DNA of 64,000 bases from Bradyrhizobium sp. CB1015 (GCF_025200925.1 NZ_CP104174.1:1550001-1614000); one strand, 5' to 3'. Shown: positions 8,857 to 19,098, counted from the first letter of the stretch. Made by a program: numbers and translations. Notes: generated by a model from the sequence alone, not told the origin.

Positions 8857-9969
8857 ATGCCGAGAAGACCGAGCCTACTCTCCTTGGTGTTCTGTGGAGG
8901 CGCCTTGCTCATATCGGTGCCGGCCATGGTGACCGCGACGATCTACACGGCCTTGCTACAGCAAGGGGGAGAGCAGCTGCAGTTCGACGCGTTAAGAATT
9001 CGCGGCGAAATGAGTTCCGCGCTGTTGGCCCGCCGGCTCTATGGAGTTTGGATGGATGTAGCGCGGTCCGCTGAGCTCATTGACCTAACTGATCTTAAGA
9101 ATGCGCGAGAACACATCGACTTCTTGAGCCGCCTTGATCGACGCTATACTTGGCTTGGGGTCGCGGATCTCGAAGGGACCATTCTCGCGGCTAAAGACGG
9201 CATGCTCGAAGGAGTAAGCGTTGCACAGCGACCTTGGTTTAGGCGGGGCCTTGTCTCGCCGGCGGCTATCGATGTGCATGCCGCTCAACTACTGGCCACC
9301 CAGTTGCCGGCACCTCGTGAGCCCTATCGCTTTATCGACCTGGCAGCGCCGTTGCGCCACGCCGGCTCCGTTGCCGGGGTCATCGGCGCTCACCTTGACT
9401 GGAAATGGGTCGCAGAAAGCATGGACTCGTTACAAGTACCCGGCATTGATGTGCTGCTGCTTTCGGGGGATCGAACCGTCCTGTTTGGTCCGCCGGATCT
9501 TATCAACAAGTCGCTCAACATCGGCTCCGCACTTGCGGCTAGTCGCGTCACGACTGCGTCTCTGCGCGAACGTTGGCCTGACGGCAGGGACTACTTCACA
9601 GTGATCGTTCCGACGGTCGGCTTCGCGAACCTTCCAAGCTTCGGTTGGTCTCTTCTGGTTCGGCAGAGTGCCGACGAGGCGCTTGCGTCCACCCGTAATC
9701 TCATCCGATCATTCTGGAGTAGTTTCGGTGCTTGTGCCATTGCCATACTAGCACTGCTCTTTTGTGCGGCGCAGTGGCTGAGGACGCCCCTTCGCCGGCT
9801 CTCGAATACAGCCGAGGCCCTCTTGCACGATCCATCCGCGCACCCGCCATATTCCGAGACACGCTTCAATGAAGCGGCGAGGCTCAGTGACGCGCTCGCT
9901 CGCATCCAGTCGAAGCTGATGGGACACTCTGTTAGCAATTCGATCCAAGGACCGGGTGGGGACAACTAG
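8857..9969 (+). CDS. dCache-type membrane sensor lacking an output domain
   Basis: A 370-residue protein with an N-terminal membrane segment (about 8-30), a large periplasmic region (about 35-280) typical of double-Cache sensors (YTWLGVADLEGTILAA, SVAQRPWFRRG, GAHLDWKWV), a second membrane segment (about 288-308) and a HAMP-like tail (LRTPLRRLSNTAEALL). It ends there, without kinase, GGDEF or chemotaxis output. AGGAG precedes the ATG, 10 nt after the synthase gene, so it belongs to the operon. The TAG stop lies inside the terminal CTAGTACCC of an IS630 element, so the last residues may be created by insertion and a longer original protein is possible. If complete, it may sense a periplasmic ligand for the synthase. 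Confidence 0.75.
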   Translation: MPRRPSLLSLVFCGGALLISVPAMVTATIYTALLQQGGEQLQFDALRIRGEMSSALLARRLYGVWMDVARSAELIDLTDLKNAREHIDFLSRLDRRYTWLGVADLEGTILAAKDGMLEGVSVAQRPWFRRGLVSPAAIDVHAAQLLATQLPAPREPYRFIDLAAPLRHAGSVAGVIGAHLDWKWVAESMDSLQVPGIDVLLLSGDRTVLFGPPDLINKSLNIGSALAASRVTTASLRERWPDGRDYFTVIVPTVGFANLPSFGWSLLVRQSADEALASTRNLIRSFWSSFGACAIAILALLFCAAQWLRTPLRRLSNTAEALLHDPSAHPPYSETRFNEAARLSDALARIQSKLMGHSVSNSIQGPGGDN

Positions 9970-11081
9970 TACCCACTTTCCTTGGGAAGTGGGTCATGAT
10001 TCAACGTCGGGATGATACCCGACGCAAGAGAAGTCCACCTTTCGAGGAAAGATCGCAAGGTGCTTGAGGAACGTTGCCGCTCACCGGTGACGTTGCAGCG
10101 CGATTTGAAGCGGGCGCGGATCGTTCTTTTGGCTGCTGCCGGTCGCAGCACCCGATCGATTGCCAAGGAGGTTGGGTCCAGCCGCGGATTGTCAGCCTTT
10201 GGCGGCATCGCTATGCGAATCAAGGCCTTGAAGGTCTGCAAAGCAAGCCTCTCCCGGGCAAGCAGCCGATCTATACGAAGGCCACTGACAAACGGATTTT
10301 AAAGTTGCTCGATAAATCGCCTTCTGCCGGGTACGCGCGCTGGACTGGGCCTCTGCTGGCTGGGGAACTTGGCGATGTCGACGTGCAATATGTCTGGCGA
10401 TTCTTGCGCAGCAACAAACTCGATCTCGCCGCTCGCAAGTCCTGGTGCGAGAGCAACGACCCGGAGTTTACGGCCAAAGCCGCCGACGTGGTTGGCCTGT
10501 ATGTCGCCCCGCCAAAGAAGGCCATCGTGCTATGCGTGGACGAAAGCGCCCTCGATCCAGGCCTTGGAAAGAGCGCAGGGTTATCTGAAACTACCCAACG
10601 GCAGATCCTTGACCGGGCAAAGCCACGACTACAAACGGCACGGCACGACCACGCTGTTCGCAGCGCTGGAAGTCGCCACCGGGAAGATTCTTGCGACGCA
10701 TTCGAAACGACGTCGCCGGGTCGAGTTTCTCGACTTCATGGATCGCGTGACCGCAGCATTTCCGAACCGACAGCTTCACGTCATTCTCGACAACCTCAGC
10801 ACCCATACGAAGAACGAGGAATGGCTTGAGGCACATCCCAACGTGAACTTTCATTTCACGCCCACCAGCGCGTCCTGGCTCAATCAGGTCGAGGTGTGGT
10901 TTTCGATCTGACAGGGGCAGTCGTTGAGCGGCGCCTCGTTCACAAGCCTCAAACAGCTTGAGCAGCACATCGATGCCTATATCAAAGCACAGAGCTGAGC
11001 CATTCGTCTGGACCAAGAAAAAGGTCAGGCGACGCCGATTCAAAGGCCGACGTATCACTCAGCTATGATTCCGGGTACTAG
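9966..11081 (+). mobile_element. IS630-family element, decayed (copy 1)
   Basis: The element is bounded by CTAGTACCC on the left and its inverted form (GGGTACTAG) on the right, with TA at both borders as expected for IS630. The transposase reading (10012-10998, plus strand) shifts frame at least twice: LSRKDRKVLEERCRSP, then GYARWTGPLLAGEL and VLCVDE, then LHVILDNLSTHTKNEEWL and HFTPTSASWLNQVE, followed by a stop within the remaining tail. The DDE residues are recognisable (CVDE, LDN, NQVE). It is dead by frameshift and abuts a second IS630 element. Confidence 0.8.
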
Positions 11082-12255
11082 CTAGTGTCCTGAACCAGAA
11101 GTTCGCAACATTGCTGCGTTTTGTGCCGGGGCATTGTATCGGCAGAAGCGCTCGATGGAAGCAAGGATGCCGTCAGCGGACTTGGTCCATCGGAATGGTT
11201 TCTTATCGGCATTGTGTCGTCAACGAACGAGGTGATGTCCGCCATAAGGGCAGCGAGACTGCGCGCCTGATCTTCTTATCGGTAAGGAGCGCGGAGAAGC
11301 GCTCGACCTGATTGAGCCATGACGAACTGGTCGGGGTCAGGTGCACATGCCAACGCGGTCTTTTGGCCAGCCATTTCCGGATCAGCGGCGTCTTGTGCGT
11401 TGCATAGTTATCCATGACGAGATGGACGTCGAGTTGGCGCGGCACAGCGGCCTCGATCTCGTCCAAGAACTTGCGGAACTCTGCGGCACGGTGCCGTCCG
11501 TAGCACTTGCCAATAACCCGTCCGGTCGCAATGTCGAAGGCGGCGAACAGCGATGTGGTGCCGTACCTTTTGCAGTCATGGCTTCTTCGAGCCGGCTGAC
11601 CGGGACGCATCGGCAGCATCGGCTGACTGCGGTCCAGCGCCTAGATTTGGGACTTTTAGTCTACACACAGAACGATGGCGTGTGCCGGCGGCGAGACGTA
11701 AAGGCCGACGACGTCGCGCACCTTGGCGACGAAGTTCGGATCGGTGGAGAGCTTGAATGTCTCCAGCCGGTGCGGCTGGAGCCCGAAGGCCCGCCGGATG
11801 CGTTGCACCGTTGACACCGACAGGCCGCTGGCCTTGGCCATGCCCCGATAACTCCAATGAGTGGCGTTCTCGGGGCAGCTTTCCAGCGTCCGCACGATCA
11901 CGGCTTCGATGCGGGCATCGTCAATGGTGCGCGGCGCCCCGGAACGCGGCTCGTCGTGCAGCCCGGCCACGCGCTGCTCTACAAAACGCGCCACTTGCCT
12001 ACCGTTCCCCGCTCCAGGCCTAGCTTGGCCGCCACCTCCTTGTTCTGACCGCCTTCCGCGCAGGTCAGCACGATCCGGGCCCTCAGAGCCAGCGCCTGCG
12101 GTCTTCCGCCGCATCGTCAGCGACTGATGTTCGGCGAACTCATCATCGCTCAATATCAGTGGCGCAAGTCGCTGGGCCGGCAGCCGCCAAATCTGGCACA
12201 GCGACGCGACTCTACTGCGAATCTACGATTGCGAAATTGTGACTCAGGACACTAG
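11082..12255 (-). mobile_element. IS630-family element, decayed (copy 2)
   Basis: Terminal inverted repeats CTAGTGTCCTGA and TCAGGACACTAG border this second IS630-type element, oriented opposite to copy 1 and directly adjoining it. The transposase (about 12153 down to 11203) holds HWSYRGMAKASGLSVS and AIVLCVD, in-frame stops, then [30 protein letters not shown] and [14 protein letters not shown]. The parts belong to one DDE transposase of about 350 residues interrupted by stops and frameshift. The two elements differ in sequence, so this is sequential insertion at neighbouring TA sites rather than duplication. Confidence 0.8.
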
Positions 12256-12332
12256 AGGTTCATCTGCCCCCAGATTGGGAGAATCAGCAAGACGTCGGCC
12301 ATCGAGAGATAATCAGCCTTAACACGATTGCT

Positions 12333-12728
12333 CTACCTCCTCGTAAAGAAACCCGCCCCGTCATTTGTGACACTTTCAGTTCGATCCCACGTAGAACAGG
12401 GTCCCCGCAGCTGGAATATTCTTATCAGCGACGCGGCCGTTCCAAATGGTGATCGTTTTGCAGTTTGGAGCTGCGGGTGCCGTCCAATTGACGTAAAAAG
12501 CGATCCTATTTGCGGTAACGACGCCTGCGACAGGGTAGGGCTGTCCCTGGTAGGAAACTCCAGTCGCATTGTTAACATACGTTCCGGCGAAAATCCCCGT
12601 CGATGCATCGAGCGTTTGGATCGACAGAAGAGAGCCTCGCTGATTTACCCATTTAGAGGGACTGGCAACCGCGCGTGAGCAGGCATCGACGTAACGGCAA
12701 AGAGCAGGAGCACAATCAAGCGCGTCAT
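12333..12728 (-). pseudogene. Avidin/streptavidin-like secreted protein, frameshifted
   Basis: Reading the minus strand from the ATG at 12728 gives a signal peptide (MTRLIVLLLFAVTSMPAHA). One base later the frame must shift to continue as SKWVNQRGSLLSIQTLD, GIFAGTYVNNATG, QPYPVAGVV, IAFYVNWTAP, NCKTITIWNGRV, then a further shift to NDGAGFFTRR and a stop. The order (W-NQ-GS, G-YVN-A-G, PYP, F-V-W, W-G, G-FFTR) matches biotin-binding avidins such as rhizavidin and bradavidin. The segment normally carrying the QW-L-Y strand is damaged. Two frameshifts imply loss of function. A ribosome binding site (AGGGGAA) remains. The family call is mine from motifs. Confidence 0.7.
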
Positions 12729-12975
12729 GGAATTCCCCTAGGCAACAGGCAACTGCGCAGACGCTGCCGGAGATGCGCTCTCATACCGACGCCTATTTCG
12801 CTCCCGCAGCATCCACTAAGAGTTCTCGCGTTGTCGTATCGCCGGATTGTTCAGAGGCCGACTTGCCGACGGCCTCATCATTCTCGAGCGACATTGTTTA
12901 CCGCCTCTTGAACATGCTCAAGGAGCAAATGACGCAACGGGTCATCTTGAGGTATTCGAGCAATGCCTTTTTTGT

Positions 12976-13437
12976 CTAGTTTCGTTCCGAGGCGATACTC
13001 TTTTCCTTCAGCTTCGATCTATGGCGAAGCGTGTGCCAGCCGATGGTTCTACACTTCGCCTTCCTACAGAGTTTGCGGATCGCATAGTGCATTCCGTAGT
13101 GGTAGTTCCAGTGAACGGGCGACCCTCCGAGCCTCGGAACACGTACCCAGTGTCCTTCTTACGCCGGTACAGCATCGTGTACACATCAATGTCGAGCGGT
13201 ATATGCCGCGTGCGGTTACTCTTCGGCGCGACTAGCGTCTTCCCACGATCATCGTATGAATGTCTCACCGCAACGTTGGGCGTGAGCCAATCGAGAGACG
13301 ACCACTGAAAGGCCGCTGAGCTCTCCTTGCCGCATACCCGTCCGCAGCGCCGTCAGAACTAGTTCGTGCACTAGGCCATTTGCCTGGGAAAGGAGCAACT
13401 CACACTCTTCTGGCGAACGATAATCAGTTTCGGGCAA
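12976..13437 (-). pseudogene. Tyrosine recombinase (phage integrase) fragment
   Basis: The minus strand carries LVLTALRTGMRQGEL, the first catalytic Arg block, then HSYDDRGKTLVAPKSNRTRHIPL and DTGYVFRGSEGRPFTG, and finally, after another shift, GWHTLRH, the H-x-x-R block. The nucleophilic Tyr region is absent; the frame runs into unrelated residues and stops. At least two frameshifts separate the blocks. It is the remnant of an integrase of about 350-400 residues. Whether it came from the element that used the tRNA-Val site at 27 kb cannot be decided here. Confidence 0.65.
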
Positions 13438-13530
13438 CGCCCTTTTTGGCCAATTGATCTTCGGTGGTGACCTTGCCCCTCAGGCTTAATACAGGTTGAA
13501 GTTCGCTCTGGCCCACGACAAGGACCAGAG

Positions 13531-13656
13531 CATGAAGCGCAGCCGGTTTTCGGAAGAGCAGATCATCGAGATTTTGAACACCCGGCTGAAGCGGTTGCTG
13601 GCCGACGCCATGCTGGACAACGCGGCCTTGAAGGACCTCGTGGGAAAGGAATGGTG
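13531..13656 (+). pseudogene. IS3-family OrfA with internal deletion
   Basis: MKRSRFSEEQIIEILN is the start of IS3-type OrfA (HTH), joined directly to RLKRLLADAMLDNAALKDL, the leucine-zipper end of the same protein. The roughly 45 residues normally between are missing, so the reading frame survived a deletion of the middle. 41 residues remain. No OrfB follows on this strand. Confidence 0.6.
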
Positions 13657-13914
13657 ACGTCCGCGGCCACGGCTGGCATCTCGACTCTACCATTGTTAGG
13701 AGGTTGAGCATGTGTACATGTTGCGCGCCGGCTGGAACGATCGCCAGGCGGCGGAGCCGTGACCACAGGAGACGCCCCTGAAGTCTTGGACGGAACTTGC
13801 GACCGCTCTATCAGCCAAAAACTGCCTAAAACCGGAGCCGTCGCTTGGCCATCGTCAGATAATTTGCGACTGGTCAGGCTCTTCGACAAGGGAGGCTCTG
13901 GCTCATCAGCGTTA

Positions 13915-14190
13915 GAGTTAAGCGGCCTGCAGTTGATGCTGCATGCGGCGGTTTGCGATGTGTCGCGCTTGATGCGGTTTCGTTCGGGGAGGATCGCCTC
14001 AGCCCTGCCGCAGTAGACATCGGCTGGCGTGAGGTTGTCGATGCTCTCATGATAGCGGACGTGATCATAGGGTTCGACGAAGGCCCCTACTTGATCTTCG
14101 AGATCATCGGGTCGGTCGCAGTTGTCGAGCAGAATGCAGTTCTTCAGCGTCTGATGCCAGCGCTCGATTTTTCGCTGGGTCTGAGGGGCG
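13915..14190 (-). pseudogene. IS3-family OrfB C-terminal fragment
   Basis: QRKIERWHQTLKNCILL, VGAFVEPYDHVRYHES and NLTPADVYCGRAEAIL are the terminal rve-domain part of an IS3 transposase, including the catalytic Glu region and the usual GRAEAIL ending. The N-terminal two thirds are missing and no partner OrfA is adjacent in this orientation. Confidence 0.65.
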
Positions 14191-14210
14191 TTCGGACCGC
14201 CCGCGCCCAA

Positions 14211-14997
14211 CCGACAACTGCTCCGAGCAGAATCGTCTCTCGTGCGATCACTAGGTCACCGCTGCTCGGCGGCTATGATTTCCGCCTTTATTTTTTCGCG
14301 CTCGGCTTCACTCTCACGAACAAGCTCATTGGAAGCTGAATATTCTACCTCACCCACGACCCAAGCCTATCACCTTCTCCAAAGTGCTCTCGGCCGGAGC
14401 GAAGGGCTCGTAGAGCCTCGCAACAAGGATTGCGATTCTGAAACGCGTGCGTGAAGGTCGCTTGCAAATCCCGCAATCAAACGACGGTCTTATGAATAAC
14501 TGTGCAGTTGACCAACATACCAATGTCGACTTTTGACGGCATTTCGTGCAACGACTTGAATTGACACACGCAGGCGCGCTGAACTCAACAGGGTAGGTTG
14601 AACCTACAAGTTTTGGCGGGTGGAACGTTCAACGAATCAACACTAGGGTTGGTTGGAAGGTTCGAACATCTTGCATTAGGGAACTGTTGATAAGGAGTGC
14701 CAAGCGAAGCGACCGCTGACGTCGGCATCGGTTCGGCTGCGTAGAATGCCACCATGTCCAAACGCCTAGCAGTTCATTGGGGCAGAGGCCGGCCATCAGC
14801 TGGGATTCTACTCGTATCATAATCGAGCTAGTGGTTTTCGGCTGGCGAAACCCTGGAAACCAGCTTCGGTATCCTTGCTTCAACACGCGAATTCCACGTG
14901 CGCATTGATCGCCTGTCATGAATTGTCTTCACCAGCACCTATCCCCCGCTTTCCCGGCGGCGTCCGGGAACGTCTGACCAGATGAAGGAGATCAGAC
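14211..14997. other. Degenerate intergenic region
   Basis: I find no supportable gene. A minus-strand remnant near 14300 reads EREKIKAEIIAAEQR, perhaps a transposon relic. A 56-residue minus-strand frame at 14593-14763 has no recognisable features. Confidence 0.35.
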
Positions 14998-16643
14998 ATG
15001 GCCTACCAGAAACTGATCAATCAAAGCGGACGGATGCTCAAGGGGTCGCTCATCACGCCTGTTGCCTCGGAGCCGAACCAGCCCGACACGGTCATCACGT
15101 CGGCGCTGCCGCGGGACGGCAGGCAGACGGTCGACTATGGTAATCCGCAGAATCCTTTTCCGAACTGGCGAGTGATTTCTTGTTCCGATGGCGCGTTTTC
15201 ACATGAACACCGGAGACCGCCCGTCGGTTCGATTAGCACGTTTTTCAAGGACTTGGCCATCTTGCGGCAACACGCTATCGGCGGCATTTGTGCCGCGGTC
15301 GTTGGAATGTCGCCGCTCTCTGCCGAGCCTTTGGCATTGCGCAGCTATCACGCGCCGATCGGCGAGAGCTCGATCTCCGGCATTTCATCAGGCGCCTTCA
15401 TGGCAGTCCAGTTCGGCGCAGCCTGGTCCTCGATTGTCAAGGGAGTGGGGGTGGTCGCTGGCGGTCCCTATTGGTGCGCTGAGGCCAAGATGTGGCGTGC
15501 GACGGGTCCGTGCATGAAAGGGCCTGCATCGGGCCTGAACATCGCGGCGTTCACGACGAAGGCTGATGCGAACGCGTCAGCAGGCAAGATCGATCCGGAT
15601 AGTAATCTTGCCGGGCAGAAGATCTATCTCTTTCACGGCTACAACGACGCGGTCGTCGATAGGGCCGTGACCGATGCGGCTGCCGACTTCTACCGTCGCT
15701 ATCTAGGTGACGCCAATCGAGGCAATCTCTTCTTCAGACCGCCCTCGGCGCCGGGCACTCCTTCGTGGTGGCCAAGCAGGGCGACACCGGACTGAATAGC
15801 TGCAGTGCTAACAAGGAACCATATATTGACCAATGCGGCTACGATCAGGCCGGAATCATCCTGCAGCATATTTATGGCCGCCTCAATCCACCTAATCGCG
15901 GGCAGCTCGCGGGCGTCGTGAAGAGCTTCGATCAGTCACTCTATACCAGGCCGCAGGCGCCCGCCGCGTTGAGCCTGAGCGATACCGGCTATCTCTTCGT
16001 GCCTCAGGACTGCGAGCAAGGTGCTCTCTGCCGTGTCCACGTGGCGCTGCACGGATGCCGCCAGAATGCCCGCGAGATCGGGCTCAAGTTCGTCAATGAT
16101 ACCGGCTATAATGCCTGGGCGGATACGAACCGTTTGATCATTCTCTATCCACAGACCAGGACCAGCTTATATCGGCCCACCAATCCGCAGGCCTGCTGGG
16201 ACTGGTGGGGCTACGTCAATCACACGAGCAGCTACGTGACGAAGTCTGGGGCGCAGATCCAAGCGGTTAAGGCTATGCTCGACGCGCTCGCGGCCGATGG
16301 CGCGACGCCCGTCAGCGCGACGCGGCAATTGACATCAGCACCTCAGGGGCTCACGGTGATCGATGCTTCGGATACTAGCGTTGATCTGGTCTGGTCGCCG
16401 CTGCCAGGAGCAACGACATACCGCGTGCTGCGTGCAGGCCCTGATGACACATTTCAGAGGATCGGCAGGGTTGCAGGAGCCAGCTTCGGCGATTCCGATC
16501 TTAGGCCGCAAACAACATATCGCTGGCGCGTCTCGGCCGTTCTCAATGGAGCAGAAGGACCTGCGTCCGAGGAGGTTAGCGCGACCACGCGATCGACGCC
16601 TCCACGCTGCAACCATCCGGGGTCTTGTCCGGTGACCAAATAG
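14998..16643 (+). pseudogene. PHB-depolymerase-family esterase with fibronectin III tail, frameshifted and N-terminally fused
   Basis: A family hydrolase of short-chain polyester or ester substrates. Residues about 75-110 look like a signal peptide (AIGGICAAVVGMSPLSA), followed by the lipase box SGISSGAFM, then FHGYNDAVVD (Asp). One base near 15730 shifts the frame; the protein continues as GHSFVVAKQGDTGLN (His), VHVALHGC and WDWWGYVNHTSSYV and ends in a fibronectin type III domain (VDLVWSPLPGATTYRVLR). All catalytic residues are present, so one indel separates it from an intact enzyme of about 500 residues. The frame starts with MAYQKLINQSG, copied from the small-protein family at 174, joined in frame near 15200. 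The native start was probably near the GTG at 15224. Confidence 0.75.
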
Positions 16644-17274
16644 AAGACTCTTGGCCTCTAACGTCTGCGACGAGAGGCCGGTTCGCATCGGCGCCTTGCT
16701 AATCCGGCAATCTCATCTTCCAGACGTGGAGACGCTGCACGGGACGTTTACCCATGTCCGATATTGCCCAGGTGTCTGCTTGTTCGCGGGATAATCGAAG
16801 CTGGCGGTACAGCGAAGAAACCGACCGGAGGCTGTTGAGCGACCGCGCCAATGAGCCGCATAAAAACGAACAGGTGACTCTCGATCGACCTCGCTTCGGC
16901 ATGAAAGCTCCTCGGAAAAATCGCCGGACCGGAGGCTATCTCGATGGCAAGCATGGCTCCGCGTTTGTGTTCGGGGATACGCCATCGAGGATCCTAGTGA
17001 CGGCCCTGTCGTTAGCGCGGCAATGTCGTGCGCATCAACCGCTAGCGCGCTGTGAGTGATCTGAAGCCCCTGGGCAAGGTTGTCTCCTCCTAGCGAGGCT
17101 CGGCAGCTTGCATTAGGAATTCAATTGTCGCGAAGACCTGCTTGATACATTCGAAGTCCGCTGTACGACAGCCATCTTCCAGGAGCGAATGGATGCCACC
17201 AGTTTTCGTAGTTGCCGCGAAGGTCTTTCTAAGCGCTACTATCCAACGCAAGCGTAGGGCTACGCAATCAGTGT
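16644..17274. other. Intergenic, no gene recognised
   Basis: Arg- and Ser-rich open frames occur on both strands, but none shows a domain, a signal peptide or a good ribosome binding site. I see nothing supportable here. Confidence 0.35.
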
Positions 17275-17793
17275 TTGCCCAAAGCTGTCCCGGGCTCCTC
17301 CGCGCCGCCCAACTGTGCGCCAGCGCAGGTCGCGAAGCGGACCGCAGCACTGCCGCAGCAGCCGGCGGTGACGCCGGTCGCAAGTCCGAAAGTTCTGAAC
17401 GTGCCGGCGCTGGTCGCGCTGGCTTCGCGACAGCCGGGACTGCAGCCGCACGTCGTCCCCGGCGCTACGGATGACGAGCCAAGCGAGGAAACCCGTCACA
17501 ACCGGGCAACTTTTGATTTTATCCCTTGTAACAAACTGCAAACGAAAACTGGATTGCGAGCGGCCTTCGCCAGCGTGGCAGCCGATCTCGTTTCCAGTCG
17601 AATCGATGGAGGTGAAGGCCACTGGGTTCCCGTTGGCAAATCGAAATCCGGCAAGTATCACATAAAGACGGCCTCAGATAGCAAGCGTTACGCGCTCGTC
17701 TCGTCCAAGCAGATCTTTGTGCCGGTCTTCTACGTCGTAGTCATGAGATATTTCGGGCGTGGCAAAGAACGCGCATCCGTGCGAGCGCACTAG
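17275..17793 (+). CDS. Hypothetical Pro/Ala-rich protein, possibly truncated
   Basis: An open frame of 172 residues from a TTG. The first 60 residues are Pro/Ala-rich (CAPAQVAKRTAALPQQPAV) with two Cys. The C-terminal part is more ordered (GGEGHWVPVGKSKSGKYHI, KQIFVPVFYVVVMRYF). Codon third positions are GC-rich as in real genes of this genome. There is no good ribosome binding site, and the frame opens only at 17233 after a stop, so the natural N-terminus may lie upstream in another frame. No family is recognised. Confidence 0.35.
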   Translation: MPKAVPGSSAPPNCAPAQVAKRTAALPQQPAVTPVASPKVLNVPALVALASRQPGLQPHVVPGATDDEPSEETRHNRATFDFIPCNKLQTKTGLRAAFASVAADLVSSRIDGGEGHWVPVGKSKSGKYHIKTASDSKRYALVSSKQIFVPVFYVVVMRYFGRGKERASVRAH

Positions 17794-18059
17794 CTACGCC
17801 TTCCAGCAGACCCCGACACCGCTTTCCAGATTGAGACACTCGTCCTAAATAGCACTTTCGAGCAGTGCTATGCAGTAACGTAGGGGGTGACTGCTTGAGA
17901 TGGGCAGCGTAGGAGGCGGATGCCGAATACCACAGAACTTCTCAAAGAGAGCGATACGCCATGACCGAGCGTCGCGAAGAGATGTGCGTTTGCAGGCACG
18001 TCGGGCGCACGCGCCCGGATAGCCTCTTCTACAGGCCCGCAGGGAAGAGCACGGCTAGT

Positions 18060-18190
18060 GCAAGCTGGTGCTGATTGGCGCGACGCGGGAGGGCAAGAAG
18101 GAACTGATCGGCTTCAGATCGGCGTGCGGAAAGGCGCAGAGCTGGGCAGAATTCCCGATCCTTCGAGGAAGCCCCGGCAGGCGCTCTCCA
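18060..18190 (+). pseudogene. IS256-family transposase fragment
   Basis: KLVLIGATREGKKELIGF is a hallmark stretch of IS256 (Mutator-like) transposases, followed by a degenerate version of the next residues (GKAQSWAE). The same segment recurs, better preserved, at 36180-36300. Both flanks are missing. Confidence 0.6.
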
Positions 18191-18353
18191 TCAAATGCCA
18201 GCGATCTGCGACCTGAACCGTGTGCGGCGGGGCCTTTTGCCTCGGCGTCGCCCTAAGCCTCCGCGCCGGTCGCTGGCGAGGGTCGCGATTGAGTGATGCG
18301 CAGCGAGCCGTCCCCGGGCGACTGCGGGGCTCCTCGTCCAGCAACAGGATCAC
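18150..18353 (-). pseudogene. ISL3-type transposase fragment
   Basis: The minus strand reads HTVQVADRWHLMESA followed by CRGFLEG, resembling the VQVADRWHLMxNA segment of ISL3-group transposases. Upstream sequence is out of frame. It overlaps the end of the IS256 fragment, so the junction is probably an old insertion boundary. Confidence 0.5.
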
Positions 18354-18364
18354 GATCCGAGGTG

Positions 18365-19036
18365 TTACATTATAGACGATGCTGGCGTATCGCAGACCGC
18401 GTGACGTCTGCGAGAGGGCGGATCATCGCTCGATGACATTGCGCCCTCTGTAGGCCCTATCGCAGCGATGCGGATGCTTGCGGCGCGGATTCGGCCGGAT
18501 GACAGCCTTGATGCGGCGTGCGGCCAACTCGTCGCGCAAGCTTCTGACGGCGTAGGCTCGATCAGCCGACGACGCGGGCTGCGTGAGTGTTGCCAGGAGT
18601 AATCAGGAAAGAAGCGGGCGGCCAAATATTGTCGATCAACACTTGGATTTTGGTGGTCGTTCGCCGCGCGAGCAGCCGATCACCTTGTTGAAGGTCCCTC
18701 TTTTTTGGGCCGGCCGCGGGGCCATGGCCTTTGATTTAGCTGGAATCCACCGAGATCGAGCCGGACACGCCGCTTGATTCAGTCAGAGCGTAAAAACGTT
18801 TGTCCAAATCCCTCTCGGCTCCAGCGACTGACGCGGTTGTACACCGTTGTGTACGGACCGTAGACTTCCGGGCAATCATGCCAGCGCGAACCTGCTTTTG
18901 GCAATTGGACAATGCCGTTGATCACGCATCGATCATCGACCCGATGCGCTCCCTTGCGCCCTCGCGGCAACAACGGCTCAATCGGCCGCCTTTCCGCGTA
19001 GCTGAGCCAGTCCTCACCCCGCTTGATCCAGCGCAA
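18365..19036 (-). pseudogene. IS5-family (IS427-like) transposase remnant
   Basis: The N-terminal part (19036 down to 18779) reads IEPLLPRGRKGAHRVDDR, PKAGSRWHDCPEVYGPYTTV and YNRVSRW, typical of IS427-type OrfA. The C-terminal part near 18365-18600 contains IKAVIRPNPRRKHPHRCD and YRGRNVIER in a different frame. The centre is garbled. It lies directly upstream of the oleate hydratase gene, and its 5' end overlaps that gene's open frame. Confidence 0.6.
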
Positions 19037-19098
19037 CCTTGGATGCGTCCGGCCATGCTATGTTGCTTCGAATTGTCGAATTGCAATCGAGGCAAGCC

